Shown piece by piece: positions 27,918 to 35,993 of a stretch of DNA of 64,000 bases. The notes below the pieces were generated by a model. The model was not told the DNA's origin and made no database searches. It saw only the letters and a list, made by a program, of their open reading frames with translations. The position numbers and the translations under genes are program-made. Source of the stretch: Candidatus Poribacteria bacterium (lineage in GTDB: Bacteria > Poribacteria > WGA-4E > WGA-3G); NCBI GenBank assembly GCA_022827625.1, contig JAJEIE010000026.1, forward strand, positions 39,950-103,949. Direction: 5' to 3'. Every line of letters begins with the position of its first letter. Within the stretch, counting starts at the first letter, position 1.

Positions 27918-29249
27918 GTGATTAAGGCATTTCAAAACGCTTTTAAAATTCCCGAATTGCGGAAACGCATTATTGCTACAGCGTTACTCTTGGTTGTTTA
28001 CCGTCTTGGTGCCCACATTACGCTGCCGGGGATTGACGACCAGGCACTTGAAGCGTTTTTTCAACAACTCATGGAGCGCGGTGGTAACGTCATTGGGTTT
28101 ATCGACCTGTTTTCCGGTGGGGCATTTAGTCAGATGACCATTTTTGCCCTCGGTATACAACCCTATATTAGTGCCTCGATCATTATGCAGCTGCTTGCTG
28201 TTATCGTGCCTTCCTTGGAAAAACTTTCCAGAGAACCCGATGGCAGAAAGAAGATTACCCAATACACCCGATATGGAACGGTCATCCTGAGTATTATTCA
28301 GGGCATCACAATTAGTATCGTCCTTCGGAACCCGGAAAACATAACTGGACAAACGGGCGAGATTGTTAGAGACCCTAACCTCTGGTGGCATTTTCTCGTT
28401 GTTTTGACGCTTACAGCTGGGACATCTTTCGTCATGTGGCTCGGTGAGCAGATTACCGAGCGCGGTATTGGGCAAGGTATTTCGTTGATTATTACTGTCG
28501 GAATTATCGCCGGGTTACCCGGGGGTGTTACGACTGTTTTCAACAATCTCGTGACAAGACCGGAGTTTGGAATTCTGCAACTTGCCCTTTTAGTTGCACT
28601 CGTTATTGTAGCTGTTATGGGGACGGTATTCATCACGCTCTCTGTACGGAGAATTCCGGTCCAATATGGAAGACAGATTCGTGGACGTAGGGTCATTGGT
28701 GGACAATCGACACATCTGCCACTCCGTGTGAACGCAGCAGGCATGATTCCGATTATCTTCGCTGTCACCCTTATTCAGTTCCCACCCACTGTTCTTGACT
28801 TCCTGCCACGCGACTGGGCATGGGTAACATCTGCTAAAGCACTTATTGATCCAGGTACGCCGTTGTACCTTACCTTTTATGCGTTGTTGATTATCGGTTT
28901 CACGTATTTCTATACGGCTGTTCAAATTAACCCTGTTCAAATGGCAGAGGATTTACAGAAATATGGTGGGTTTATCCCCGGTATCCGTGCCGGAAAACAG
29001 ACCGCTGATTACATCAACACGACGCTCACGAGAATCACACTTCCGGGTGCTGTCTTTCTCGCTGCTATCGCAGTGATTCCGATTATTATTACAAGTCAAC
29101 TCGGTGTCGGTAACATGGTTGAAGGTGCGTCTATCTTAATTGTTGTGGGTGTTGTTTTGGATACGATGTCACAAATTGAATCCTACTTAACCGTCCGCCA
29201 TTATGAAGGGTTCTTAAAGGATCGAAAACTTAGGGGCAGACGACGTTAA
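27918..29249 (+). CDS. secY: Preprotein translocase channel SecY
   Basis: Pore of the Sec translocon. 443 residues, ten hydrophobic segments. GTG start behind GAGGAGGAAGAAAAATA. Conserved parts are [40 protein letters not shown] (plug and helix 2), [20 protein letters not shown], the cytosolic loop [20 protein letters not shown], and [20 protein letters not shown]. The C-terminal [10 protein letters not shown] is typical. Unlike many bacteria, adk and map do not follow. Confidence 0.97.
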   Translation: MIKAFQNAFKIPELRKRIIATALLLVVYRLGAHITLPGIDDQALEAFFQQLMERGGNVIGFIDLFSGGAFSQMTIFALGIQPYISASIIMQLLAVIVPSLEKLSREPDGRKKITQYTRYGTVILSIIQGITISIVLRNPENITGQTGEIVRDPNLWWHFLVVLTLTAGTSFVMWLGEQITERGIGQGISLIITVGIIAGLPGGVTTVFNNLVTRPEFGILQLALLVALVIVAVMGTVFITLSVRRIPVQYGRQIRGRRVIGGQSTHLPLRVNAAGMIPIIFAVTLIQFPPTVLDFLPRDWAWVTSAKALIDPGTPLYLTFYALLIIGFTYFYTAVQINPVQMAEDLQKYGGFIPGIRAGKQTADYINTTLTRITLPGAVFLAAIAVIPIIITSQLGVGNMVEGASILIVVGVVLDTMSQIESYLTVRHYEGFLKDRKLRGRRR

Positions 29250-29274
29250 GTCCTTTCAAGGGAAAGAGATAATT

Positions 29275-29391
29275 ATGAAAGTCCGACCTTCTGTTAAGAA
29301 GATGTGTAACCAGTGTAAAATTATCAAGCGAAAAGGAATTATCCACGTCATTTGTCCTTCAAACCCGAAGCACAAGCAACGACAGGGATAA
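29275..29391 (+). CDS. rpmJ: 50S ribosomal protein L36 (bL36)
   Basis: Too short for most ORF filters: 38 residues, [20 protein letters not shown] then [18 protein letters not shown]. The zinc ligands C11, C14, C27 and H33 are all present (C+ form). AAAGAGATAATT precedes the ATG. It lies 25 bases after secY, its usual place, with infA absent. Confidence 0.95.
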   Translation: MKVRPSVKKMCNQCKIIKRKGIIHVICPSNPKHKQRQG

Positions 29392-29423
29392 TCCGTTTTT
29401 AGCAATCAGCAGCCAGCACAAGA

Positions 29424-29576
29424 AAGTTTGCAAGTTTAAAGTTTGCAAGTTCAAAGTTGCGAGAGACTTTTGGTTAACCAAACACCTCTTAACAACTTTA
29501 CAGACTTTAGCACACTTCACAACTTCGCAACTTTACCAAACTTTAGCACACTTTACAACTTTGCTGACGGCTGATC
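29424..29576. repeat. Degenerate AAGTTTGC/GCAAACTT inverted array
   Basis: Left half carries repeated AAGTTTGCAAGTT words in plus sense, right half repeated ACAACTTT and GCACACTT words in the opposite sense. AAAGTTGCGA (29453-29462) matches inverted TCGCAACTTT (29525-29534), around a TTTGGTTAACCAAA centre. It forms a long imperfect hairpin between rpmJ and rpsM. No coding potential seen. Confidence 0.6.
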
Positions 29577-29597
29577 GCTATAAAAAAGGAGAGAATC

Positions 29598-29990
29598 ATG
29601 GCAAGGATCGCGGGAGTTGATTTACCCCGAAACAAACGAGTCGATATTGCACTGACAGCAATTTACGGTATTGGTCGTTACACGGCGTCCCAAATCGTCA
29701 ACGATCTTGACATTGATCCAGGGAAGAAGGTTGATAACCTCGCTGAAAACGAAGTCGGCAAACTTCGAGATAAAATTCTCGATTATAAGATTGAAGGGGA
29801 CTTGCGTCGCGAGGTCGACCAAAATGTTAAACGCCTGATGGATATCAACAGTTATCGTGGTTTACGGCACCGTCGGCAGTTACCTGTCCGTGGTCAGCGT
29901 ACAAATACCAACGCACGCACCCGTAAGGGCAAAGCACGGACGATTTCTGTCGGTAGGAAAGCCAAGGAAGCTGGACGCAAGAGTGGTTAG
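29598..29990 (+). CDS. rpsM: 30S ribosomal protein S13 (uS13)
   Basis: Forms bridges B1a/B1b with the large subunit. 130 residues: [34 protein letters not shown] (helix-hairpin-helix), [20 protein letters not shown] and [20 protein letters not shown]. The basic tail is complete. Start after AAGGAGAGAATC. Confidence 0.97.
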   Translation: MARIAGVDLPRNKRVDIALTAIYGIGRYTASQIVNDLDIDPGKKVDNLAENEVGKLRDKILDYKIEGDLRREVDQNVKRLMDINSYRGLRHRRQLPVRGQRTNTNARTRKGKARTISVGRKAKEAGRKSG

Positions 29991-30150
29991 TCCACGTAAG
30001 GTTTTTTAGCGATTAACGCTGAACTGCTACATCCGTTGTGCTTGCAGATATTCAGTCGTTAAGAAACCTTTCATAACCTCAAGCAGGTTCTTTAACAATT
30101 TTAGAGCGGTATCGACAACGGAGATACCGTCCAGGAGCAATCGTTAAAAA

Positions 30151-30522
30151 ATGCGTGGAAGAAGAAGGGAACGCAAGAACGTCCCAGAAGGGATAGCGCA
30201 TATACAGGCTACCTTCAATAACACAATTATTACAATCACGGACTTAAACGGAAATACCGTTGCTTGGGCAAATGCTGGTATGACTTTCACCGGTTCACGA
30301 AAGTCTACACCATTTGCTGCACAGCAGACCGCGGAGGCATGTGCCCGCAGAGCAATGGATCACGGTATGAAACGCGTAGAGGTCAGAGTCAAAGGTCCCG
30401 GGTCCGGGCGAGAATCGTCTATACGAGCGCTCGCTGCTGCTGGACTTGAGATTACCTTAATGAAAGACGTGACTCCGATCCCACACAACGGATGTCGTCC
30501 CCCCAAGAGACGACGGGTTTGA
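30151..30522 (+). CDS. rpsK: 30S ribosomal protein S11 (uS11)
   Basis: Platform protein. 123 residues with [60 protein letters not shown] and the end [18 protein letters not shown]. The N-terminus [14 protein letters not shown] is short and basic. The stop is TGA. 160 bases after rpsM; nine bases before rpsD. Confidence 0.97.
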   Translation: MRGRRRERKNVPEGIAHIQATFNNTIITITDLNGNTVAWANAGMTFTGSRKSTPFAAQQTAEACARRAMDHGMKRVEVRVKGPGSGRESSIRALAAAGLEITLMKDVTPIPHNGCRPPKRRRV

Positions 30523-30531
30523 GGAATACGA

Positions 30532-31167
30532 ATGAGCAGATATTTAGATTCGGTCTGTAAATTATGTCGACGGGAAGGCGAGAAGCTTTTTCTTAAGGGA
30601 CGGCGATGCAACGGTCCCAAATGTTCTTTTGAGCGCCGGAGTTATCCACCAGGACAGCACGGGCAGACACCGCCACGACGCGGGCGCGAGAACAACTTCC
30701 GGCGGCAGTTACGCGCGAAACAGAAAGTAAAACGCACCTATGGTGTTTTTGAGAAGCAGTTTCGGAACTATTATTTCAAAGCTGCCCGCCAAAGCGGTAT
30801 TGCTGGTGAGAATTTAATTGGTCTCCTTGAAAGCCGTCTCGACAACGTTGTTTACCGGCTCGGATTCGCAACATCTCGAAATCAGGCGCGTCAACTCGTC
30901 AAACATAACCACTTCACTGTCAATGGTAAGCGCGTTAATATTCCTTCCTATATAGTGCAGGTCGGCGATGTCATCGCACCACGCGAGCGGAGTCGGAACC
31001 TCGCTGTTATTCAGGAGGCTTTAGAGTACTCACAGTATCGCGGTGCCCCTGAGTGGCTTGATGTTGATATTGAGAAGACGGAAGGGCGCGTTCAGGGAGC
31101 ACCGGTGGTAGAGCAGATCTCCGCAGACCTTGAAACACAACTCATCATTGAACTTTACTCCAGGTAG
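30532..31167 (+). CDS. rpsD: 30S ribosomal protein S4 (uS4), zinc-binding form
   Basis: Primary 16S rRNA binder and, in E. coli, repressor of the alpha operon. 211 residues. Cysteines at 9, 12, 26 and 31 (SVCKLC, RCNGPKC) give the zinc site of C+ S4. YPPGQHGQTPPRRGRENNFR, the S4 domain LGFATSRNQARQLVKHNHFT and a complete C-terminus follow. Confidence 0.97.
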   Translation: MSRYLDSVCKLCRREGEKLFLKGRRCNGPKCSFERRSYPPGQHGQTPPRRGRENNFRRQLRAKQKVKRTYGVFEKQFRNYYFKAARQSGIAGENLIGLLESRLDNVVYRLGFATSRNQARQLVKHNHFTVNGKRVNIPSYIVQVGDVIAPRERSRNLAVIQEALEYSQYRGAPEWLDVDIEKTEGRVQGAPVVEQISADLETQLIIELYSR

Positions 31168-31400
31168 GCGTGTCCCTATACCGTGTGTGTTATATTTAAA
31201 TACGGAGTGTTATGAACGTGGACACTCTTACACGCATCTGCACCCGATAAGATACTCGCGGAAACCGACAACACACAAGGAACGCGGGGCATGTCGATCG
31301 TACGCTACCGATGCAAACTCTGAGTTGAATACGCCGGCAGCCTCCGGTGCTCAGTTTGCACGCGCTCTAACATTAGTTTTAATTCTATGGGAGGAAATCG
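31168..31400 (+). other. rpsD-rpoA spacer
   Basis: 233 bases without a supported gene. It ends in GGGAGGAAATCG, the rpoA ribosome binding site. No clear promoter or terminator was seen. An open frame through it (31130-31444) does not resemble a protein. Confidence 0.5.
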
Positions 31401-32420
31401 ATGATAAGGTCCGAGCTCGTGATACCCGAGCGGCTGAAAACTGATATTCAGTCTTTACAGCCGAATTATGCAAAATATACCGCTGAACCCTTTGAGCGCG
31501 GATTTGGGACAACCCTCGGCAATTCTCTACGCCGAGTCCTCCTTTCCTCAATCAAAGGCGCAGCGATTACGGCTGTTCAAATCGAACAAGTTAAACACGA
31601 ATACGACACAATTCCCGGGGTCCTCGAAGATGTCGTCCAAATCATTCTTAATCTCAAAGAGGTACGCCTCAGGATTACTAACGATACCCCAATGACACTC
31701 ACCTTGCACGCTGAAGGCTCAGGTGAAGTTACCGCCGCTGATATTCGTCCGAATTCAGACGTTCAGATTATCAATCCCGACCAGCATATTGCGACACTTG
31801 ATGAATGTGAGGGGTTGGATATGGCAATTCATGTACAAACAGGACGCGGATATTCTCTTGCTGAAGAGCACAGACCCACAGACAACCCGATCGGGTTGAT
31901 TCCTGTGGACGCAAAATTCTCGCCCGTTGAGAAAGTTAACTTCTGGGTAGAAGAAACACGGGTCCGCGACACAACTAATTTTGATAAGCTCAACCTTGAA
32001 GTTTGGACGGATGCCACTATTACAGCGAAGGAAGCGGTCACTCGAGCTGCAGAAATTTTACTACAACAACTCGAACTCTTTACGGAGTTCGATGAGAACT
32101 ACGTCGAGCCTGAACCTGAGATTGATGAGGAAAAACTGAGACGCAACCGATACTTAGCCAAACCTGTCGCGGAACTTGAGCTCTCGGTGCGCGCCAGCAA
32201 TTGTCTTGAAACCGCAAATATTAAGACTATCCGAGAACTCGTTACAAAAGAGGAAAAGGACATGTTGGAATACAAGAATTTCGGGCGCACCTCGCTCAAC
32301 GAAATTAAAGAACAACTCGCCAACATGGGGCTTTCCCTCGGAATGCAGCTCGACGATATGGACGACACCGCCATTGATGAAGAAGATATGGCGCGAGAAT
32401 CTTTGCAATCGCCTATCTAA
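31401..32420 (+). CDS. rpoA: RNA polymerase alpha subunit
   Basis: 339 residues. The N-terminal dimerisation domain has [20 protein letters not shown] and [20 protein letters not shown], and the [15 protein letters not shown] [20 protein letters not shown]. The C-terminal domain (about 260-325) has [20 protein letters not shown] and [20 protein letters not shown], the helix-hairpin-helix that contacts UP-elements and regulators. An acidic tail ([13 protein letters not shown]) ends it. It precedes rplQ by 32 bases as usual. Confidence 0.97.
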   Translation: MIRSELVIPERLKTDIQSLQPNYAKYTAEPFERGFGTTLGNSLRRVLLSSIKGAAITAVQIEQVKHEYDTIPGVLEDVVQIILNLKEVRLRITNDTPMTLTLHAEGSGEVTAADIRPNSDVQIINPDQHIATLDECEGLDMAIHVQTGRGYSLAEEHRPTDNPIGLIPVDAKFSPVEKVNFWVEETRVRDTTNFDKLNLEVWTDATITAKEAVTRAAEILLQQLELFTEFDENYVEPEPEIDEEKLRRNRYLAKPVAELELSVRASNCLETANIKTIRELVTKEEKDMLEYKNFGRTSLNEIKEQLANMGLSLGMQLDDMDDTAIDEEDMARESLQSPI

Positions 32421-32452
32421 TTCTTCACAACGGCGCTCATAGGAGGAACACA

Positions 32453-32857
32453 ATGCGTCATAGAAAAAGTGGGAGGAAACTTGGACGAACCAGCAGCCAT
32501 CGGAAGGCTCTCTTTCGGAACCAAGCGACTGCGCTCTTTGAGCATGAACAAATTCGGACGACACTCCCAAAGTGCAAAGAACTGCGTCGCGTTGCTGAAA
32601 AGTTAATTACGCTCGCGAAGCGCGGGGATCTACCCGCACGCCGACAAGCCGCAAAAATGCTCTATGGTACCCGTCTGCATTACAAACCGGGGCGCGGAGA
32701 AGAAGCCAGTACGATTGATAAACACGCCGTGCTGCGAAAACTCTTTGATGATATCGGACCCCGTTATCAAGACCGGAACGGCGGGTACACCCGTATCATC
32801 CGTGGCGAACTCCGAAAGGGAGACGGCGCACAGATGGGCTATATTCAACTGGTTTAA
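32453..32857 (+). CDS. rplQ: 50S ribosomal protein L17 (bL17)
   Basis: Last gene of the alpha part. 134 residues: [40 protein letters not shown] and [20 protein letters not shown]. Start follows AGGAGGAACACA. The GAA-loop repeat copy 3 follows the stop and may serve as transcript end. Confidence 0.97.
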   Translation: MRHRKSGRKLGRTSSHRKALFRNQATALFEHEQIRTTLPKCKELRRVAEKLITLAKRGDLPARRQAAKMLYGTRLHYKPGRGEEASTIDKHAVLRKLFDDIGPRYQDRNGGYTRIIRGELRKGDGAQMGYIQLV

Positions 32858-32863
32858 TGGCTA

Positions 32864-32975
32864 TCGGCTGTCGGCAGTCAGTTAAAGAGGTTTTTAGTCA
32901 AATCAGGTGCCTCTTTACTGACTGCTGAAAGCATTCCGAAGGAATGCGACCTGAGAGCGAAGCGACCTGATTGCC
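32864..32975. repeat. Intergenic hairpin repeat, copy 3 (GAA-loop family)
   Basis: CAGTCAGTTAAAGAGG (32875-32890) pairs with CCTCTTTACTGACTG (32910-32924). Then CTGAAA, GCATTCC-GAA-GGAATGC (32931-32947) and GACCTGA, followed by a smaller AGCGAAGCGACCTGA. No T-run follows, but it lies between convergent rplQ and the porin-like gene and could protect both 3' ends. Confidence 0.7.
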
Positions 32976-32978
32976 AAC

Positions 32979-34259
32979 CTAAAACCGATACGCAGCGGAC
33001 ACAAATACTCGGTGCGTCAATCGTTCCGTTGTTAATTCATTCTGACTCCGCTGCCAAGTTCCAAGCATATAAGCAACATCAAATTTCAGCGAATCCTCAA
33101 AGATTTTACCCACACCCGCCGTCAAGAAGTCACGCGCATCCGCTACCTCAGCATCGGTAAACGGAATTGTATCTCGGAAATAGCCGAGACGGATATGTGT
33201 CCCAATACCAGGTATCCTGTATTCCGCTCCGAGTCGAACCTGAAGTGTTGTCGCATAGAACTTTTCAAAATTGTCTTGTGAGATGTCCGCTGCCGGCGCC
33301 GGATCGTAGCGCGTCTGTGTCCAGTCTGTAAGCTGGACATCCCCCGCCAGAATCAACTGCTTGTTGAACAATTTCACAGCGATCCCTGTTCCGATTTCAT
33401 AAGGACGCTCAATATCATACGTTAAAGCACCGTTTTCCGTATCACTTGTCCGCTCTCCGTCATCGTAATCGGCGATAGTTGATTGATACCAGAGTTCATC
33501 GACTCCCAATTCTACGGGGGATACGACTGTTACACCGAGACTAATCTCATCGGTTAGGTGTGCGAGAAGCCCGATCCTACCGCCTACGCCTGAATACTCC
33601 CGATCAATCTCATCGTCATATCTGAAGCGTGCCAACTCCCGATCTATGTCTACGATGTCGGTAGCGGTTGTATCCAATTCATTAAGACTATTCCCGTGCC
33701 AGAAATCCAAGGAACCGCCAATGAGGATATGTTTTGAAACGTATACACTCGTGCCAAAACTCCAAATCCCGATACCACCGGTGTTCACATCCGTTTCGTT
33801 GACGGCAAGTCCGCTGAATTCCGTGCCTGAACTCGGATCAATGCCCTGTATCGCCGTCTGGTAATCGAAGTTTTGCGGACGATTGTAGCCGAAAGCGATT
33901 GCCCAACCCCCCTGTCTCGCCAGAAACGGGTAAACAAATCCGATAGAATTCAGACGCATCTGAGAACGGCTTGTTCCGGTCGCCACATCACCAGAAAAGT
34001 AGGTGTCAGCATTTGCTCTGTTGTGCGAGAGGCTGCTAAACATCTCAAACTTTTGGATCTGTGCCATCCCTGCTGGATTCCAATAGAGTGCCGTGAAATC
34101 ATCAGCGAGACCGAGTGAGGCACCGCCCATACCCATTGTCCGCGCACCGACCCCGAACGTATTCCCGATTGCCATCTCTTCCATTTGTGCTGTGCTGATA
34201 GTCGTAAAGAAAACCGTAGCGAACAGACAAATGAATGTTAAATATACTGCTCGTTTCAT
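32979..34259 (-). CDS. FadL/OmpP1-type outer-membrane beta-barrel protein
   Basis: 426 residues with a signal peptide (1-24, ending STAQ). MGMGGASLGLADDFTALYWN and PAGMAQIQKFEMF are typical of the PF03349-like group, whose N-terminus plugs the barrel. The rest alternates hydrophobic and polar residues and ends in an aromatic (RVFVSAAYRF), the outer-membrane insertion signal. FadL relatives bring hydrophobic compounds across the outer membrane. The actual substrate is unknown. The next minus-strand gene upstream is the Tyr-rich lipoprotein. Confidence 0.85.
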   Translation of the reverse strand: MKRAVYLTFICLFATVFFTTISTAQMEEMAIGNTFGVGARTMGMGGASLGLADDFTALYWNPAGMAQIQKFEMFSSLSHNRANADTYFSGDVATGTSRSQMRLNSIGFVYPFLARQGGWAIAFGYNRPQNFDYQTAIQGIDPSSGTEFSGLAVNETDVNTGGIGIWSFGTSVYVSKHILIGGSLDFWHGNSLNELDTTATDIVDIDRELARFRYDDEIDREYSGVGGRIGLLAHLTDEISLGVTVVSPVELGVDELWYQSTIADYDDGERTSDTENGALTYDIERPYEIGTGIAVKLFNKQLILAGDVQLTDWTQTRYDPAPAADISQDNFEKFYATTLQVRLGAEYRIPGIGTHIRLGYFRDTIPFTDAEVADARDFLTAGVGKIFEDSLKFDVAYMLGTWQRSQNELTTERLTHRVFVSAAYRF

Positions 34260-34321
34260 TGTTCCGATTCCTCCGTTCTATTTGTAGGAGGGGTTTCTAA
34301 CCCCGAATTCCTCACCCCTAT

Positions 34322-34921
34322 TTACTCATTCCTACTTCTGGTGCGTCGTTGTGGTCGTTCCGATTGCCTCCGTGGTGAGGTCACGCTCCGTGAACTTCGT
34401 GAACGTCGACTTTCACTGCGCCAATTACTTCTGTTGGGGTAAGTACGCCGCGATAGTGGGGCATACCGACTGCCACCGTAATACCGCCTATAGACATTCG
34501 TGTACGGATAGTATCCATAATAGGGATAGTAGCTTCGGTAATATCTGTAATACGGACGGTAATATCCAGAAAACCAAGGGTGGAAGGGGGACCATACCGG
34601 CGAATAGGCGTAATAGGGATACGGCGCGTAAGGTGCCGAGTGATAAGTATCGTACCGGTACGGATGCGAATAGGTTCTACGATAACTCCGTTTCCGTTTG
34701 CCGTAATAGCCCTCCGAATCCTCATCATCGTCCCCGTGTTTCTCCAACTCGGATTCTTCCGATTCCGCTTTGGAGGTATGCTCCATTTCTTCTTCCTCCA
34801 AAACCTTATGGTATCTTCGATCAAAGTCCGCAGATGCATAATAGCCCAATTGCGTATAACACCCAGTAAGTCCTATCATTGCCAGAAGCACTAAGAGTGC
34901 CAAAGTTAGTTGCAACTTCAT
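34322..34921 (-). CDS. Tyr/Arg/Ser-rich lipoprotein, function unknown
   Basis: 199 residues. The signal sequence ends in lipobox LTGC (Cys21). Next comes an acidic Glu/Asp segment (KVLEEEEMEHTSKAESEESE), a Tyr/Pro-rich stretch of about 80 residues (SGYYRPYYRYYRSYYPYYGY) and an Arg/Ser tail (RRSRSSRSVTSPRRQSERPQ). It is likely a surface or periplasmic structural protein. Its layout, cationic Ser/Arg plus aromatic segments, recalls the protein at 6595-7740, though sequence homology is not evident. Confidence 0.75.
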   Translation of the reverse strand: MKLQLTLALLVLLAMIGLTGCYTQLGYYASADFDRRYHKVLEEEEMEHTSKAESEESELEKHGDDDEDSEGYYGKRKRSYRRTYSHPYRYDTYHSAPYAPYPYYAYSPVWSPFHPWFSGYYRPYYRYYRSYYPYYGYYPYTNVYRRYYGGSRYAPLSRRTYPNRSNWRSESRRSRSSRSVTSPRRQSERPQRRTRSRNE

Positions 34922-35031
34922 GTCTTTTCCTCCGTTGGATTTACCTGTGAATCTTGACCATTATAACATATTATACGAGAGAGACGTGAAAAAAGTTTAC
35001 ATCTCATTCCTCCATTCTGACTAATTTTTTC

Positions 35032-35060
35032 TTGCCTTCCTTTTGAATCCGTGCTAAACT
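35032..35060 (+). promoter_or_regulatory. Promoter placed for a leaderless transcript
   Basis: TTGCCT at 35032-35037, 17 bases, TAAACT at 35055-35060 preceded by TGC. Only six bases separate the -10 box from the ATG at 35067, so RNA should start at or within a base or two of the start codon. No ribosome binding site is possible. Confidence 0.65.
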
Positions 35061-35066
35061 AACGCC

Positions 35067-35984
35067 ATGCGAGTCTTTATCCAAATCGGACACGGAGTTA
35101 TCGGTGCCGCCGTTATCTCATTCCTCTGTATCTGGCAAGCGGGCAGCTTCGGTGAAGCGAGACACACGCTCAGCATCATCGGTGCGATCGCTATCGTCAT
35201 CGCCAGTCTCTATATCCTTCGGAGTCGCTGGATCCGGTGGGGCAACCGGCAGACATGGCTAAAGTACCATCAACGGCTCGCCTCCTTAGGGTTATGTCTT
35301 GTGCTGCTGCATTCTGCGTTCCAACCGCTGGCGTGGCACTCGTGGCTTACCTTCATACTCGCCCTCTTGAATTTAGGCACTGGGGTCGCCGTGAGTCTAA
35401 CCGCTCGTAAGACACGGCAGATTCTCCTCCGATGCCATCTCATCCTTGCACCCGTCCTGCTTGTCGGTATCGTATTTCACGGTCAGAAAAAACTCGAACA
35501 CGACGAATTCTTCCCACTCACCGATGTCCACGATGTCCCGTGCGCCAGATGTCATGTATCTGAACCACTGCTGTTCCATGTTGATTTGATGCTTCACCCG
35601 GAATTGGATACCCAATTGGATACGTCAGAGGTTGTTCCCGATGATTTACACTGGTGGCTCTTACAAAATGAAAAGAGAGTATCCCAAACTGCTCCCGTTG
35701 CCGTCAAAGAAGCGGGGAACGCCTGGACAGTTACAGACACCGACAAGAATCGCACCTATCATGTGCGGAAAGTTGAAGATAAGATTGCTATCTACGCCGA
35801 TAATTTCTATCGGAGTTATACGTGTCTCAAATGCCACGTGCATAACACAGAAGAGATTCAGTTAGCGCATGAGCTACACGGTGTCACCGAATCCCATAGG
35901 TGCTTCGTCTGCCATCAGACCGAAATTGACGGCATACGTTATGGGCGACAGCGCTTTGATTGGGAATACGCCCCGCACCGGTAA
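35067..35984 (+). CDS. Membrane-bound multiheme cytochrome c (three CXXCH)
   Basis: 305 residues. The first 140 hold about five membrane helices with histidines that could bind heme b (H9, H68, H82, H124, H138). The remainder is exported and carries three c-heme sites: CARCH (159-163), CLKCH (253-257) and CFVCH (279-283). The order, membrane b-type-like part then c-type part, suggests quinol-to-periplasm electron transfer, but no partner oxidoreductase is adjacent. It lies nine bases before a large polytopic protein, so the two are probably co-expressed. Confidence 0.85.
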   Translation: MRVFIQIGHGVIGAAVISFLCIWQAGSFGEARHTLSIIGAIAIVIASLYILRSRWIRWGNRQTWLKYHQRLASLGLCLVLLHSAFQPLAWHSWLTFILALLNLGTGVAVSLTARKTRQILLRCHLILAPVLLVGIVFHGQKKLEHDEFFPLTDVHDVPCARCHVSEPLLFHVDLMLHPELDTQLDTSEVVPDDLHWWLLQNEKRVSQTAPVAVKEAGNAWTVTDTDKNRTYHVRKVEDKIAIYADNFYRSYTCLKCHVHNTEEIQLAHELHGVTESHRCFVCHQTEIDGIRYGRQRFDWEYAPHR

Positions 35985-35993
35985 GTTTACAAA

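Noticed and set aside
31130..31444. 104-codon frame between rpsD and rpoA
   Set aside because: It spans the ends of both genes out of frame and resembles no protein.
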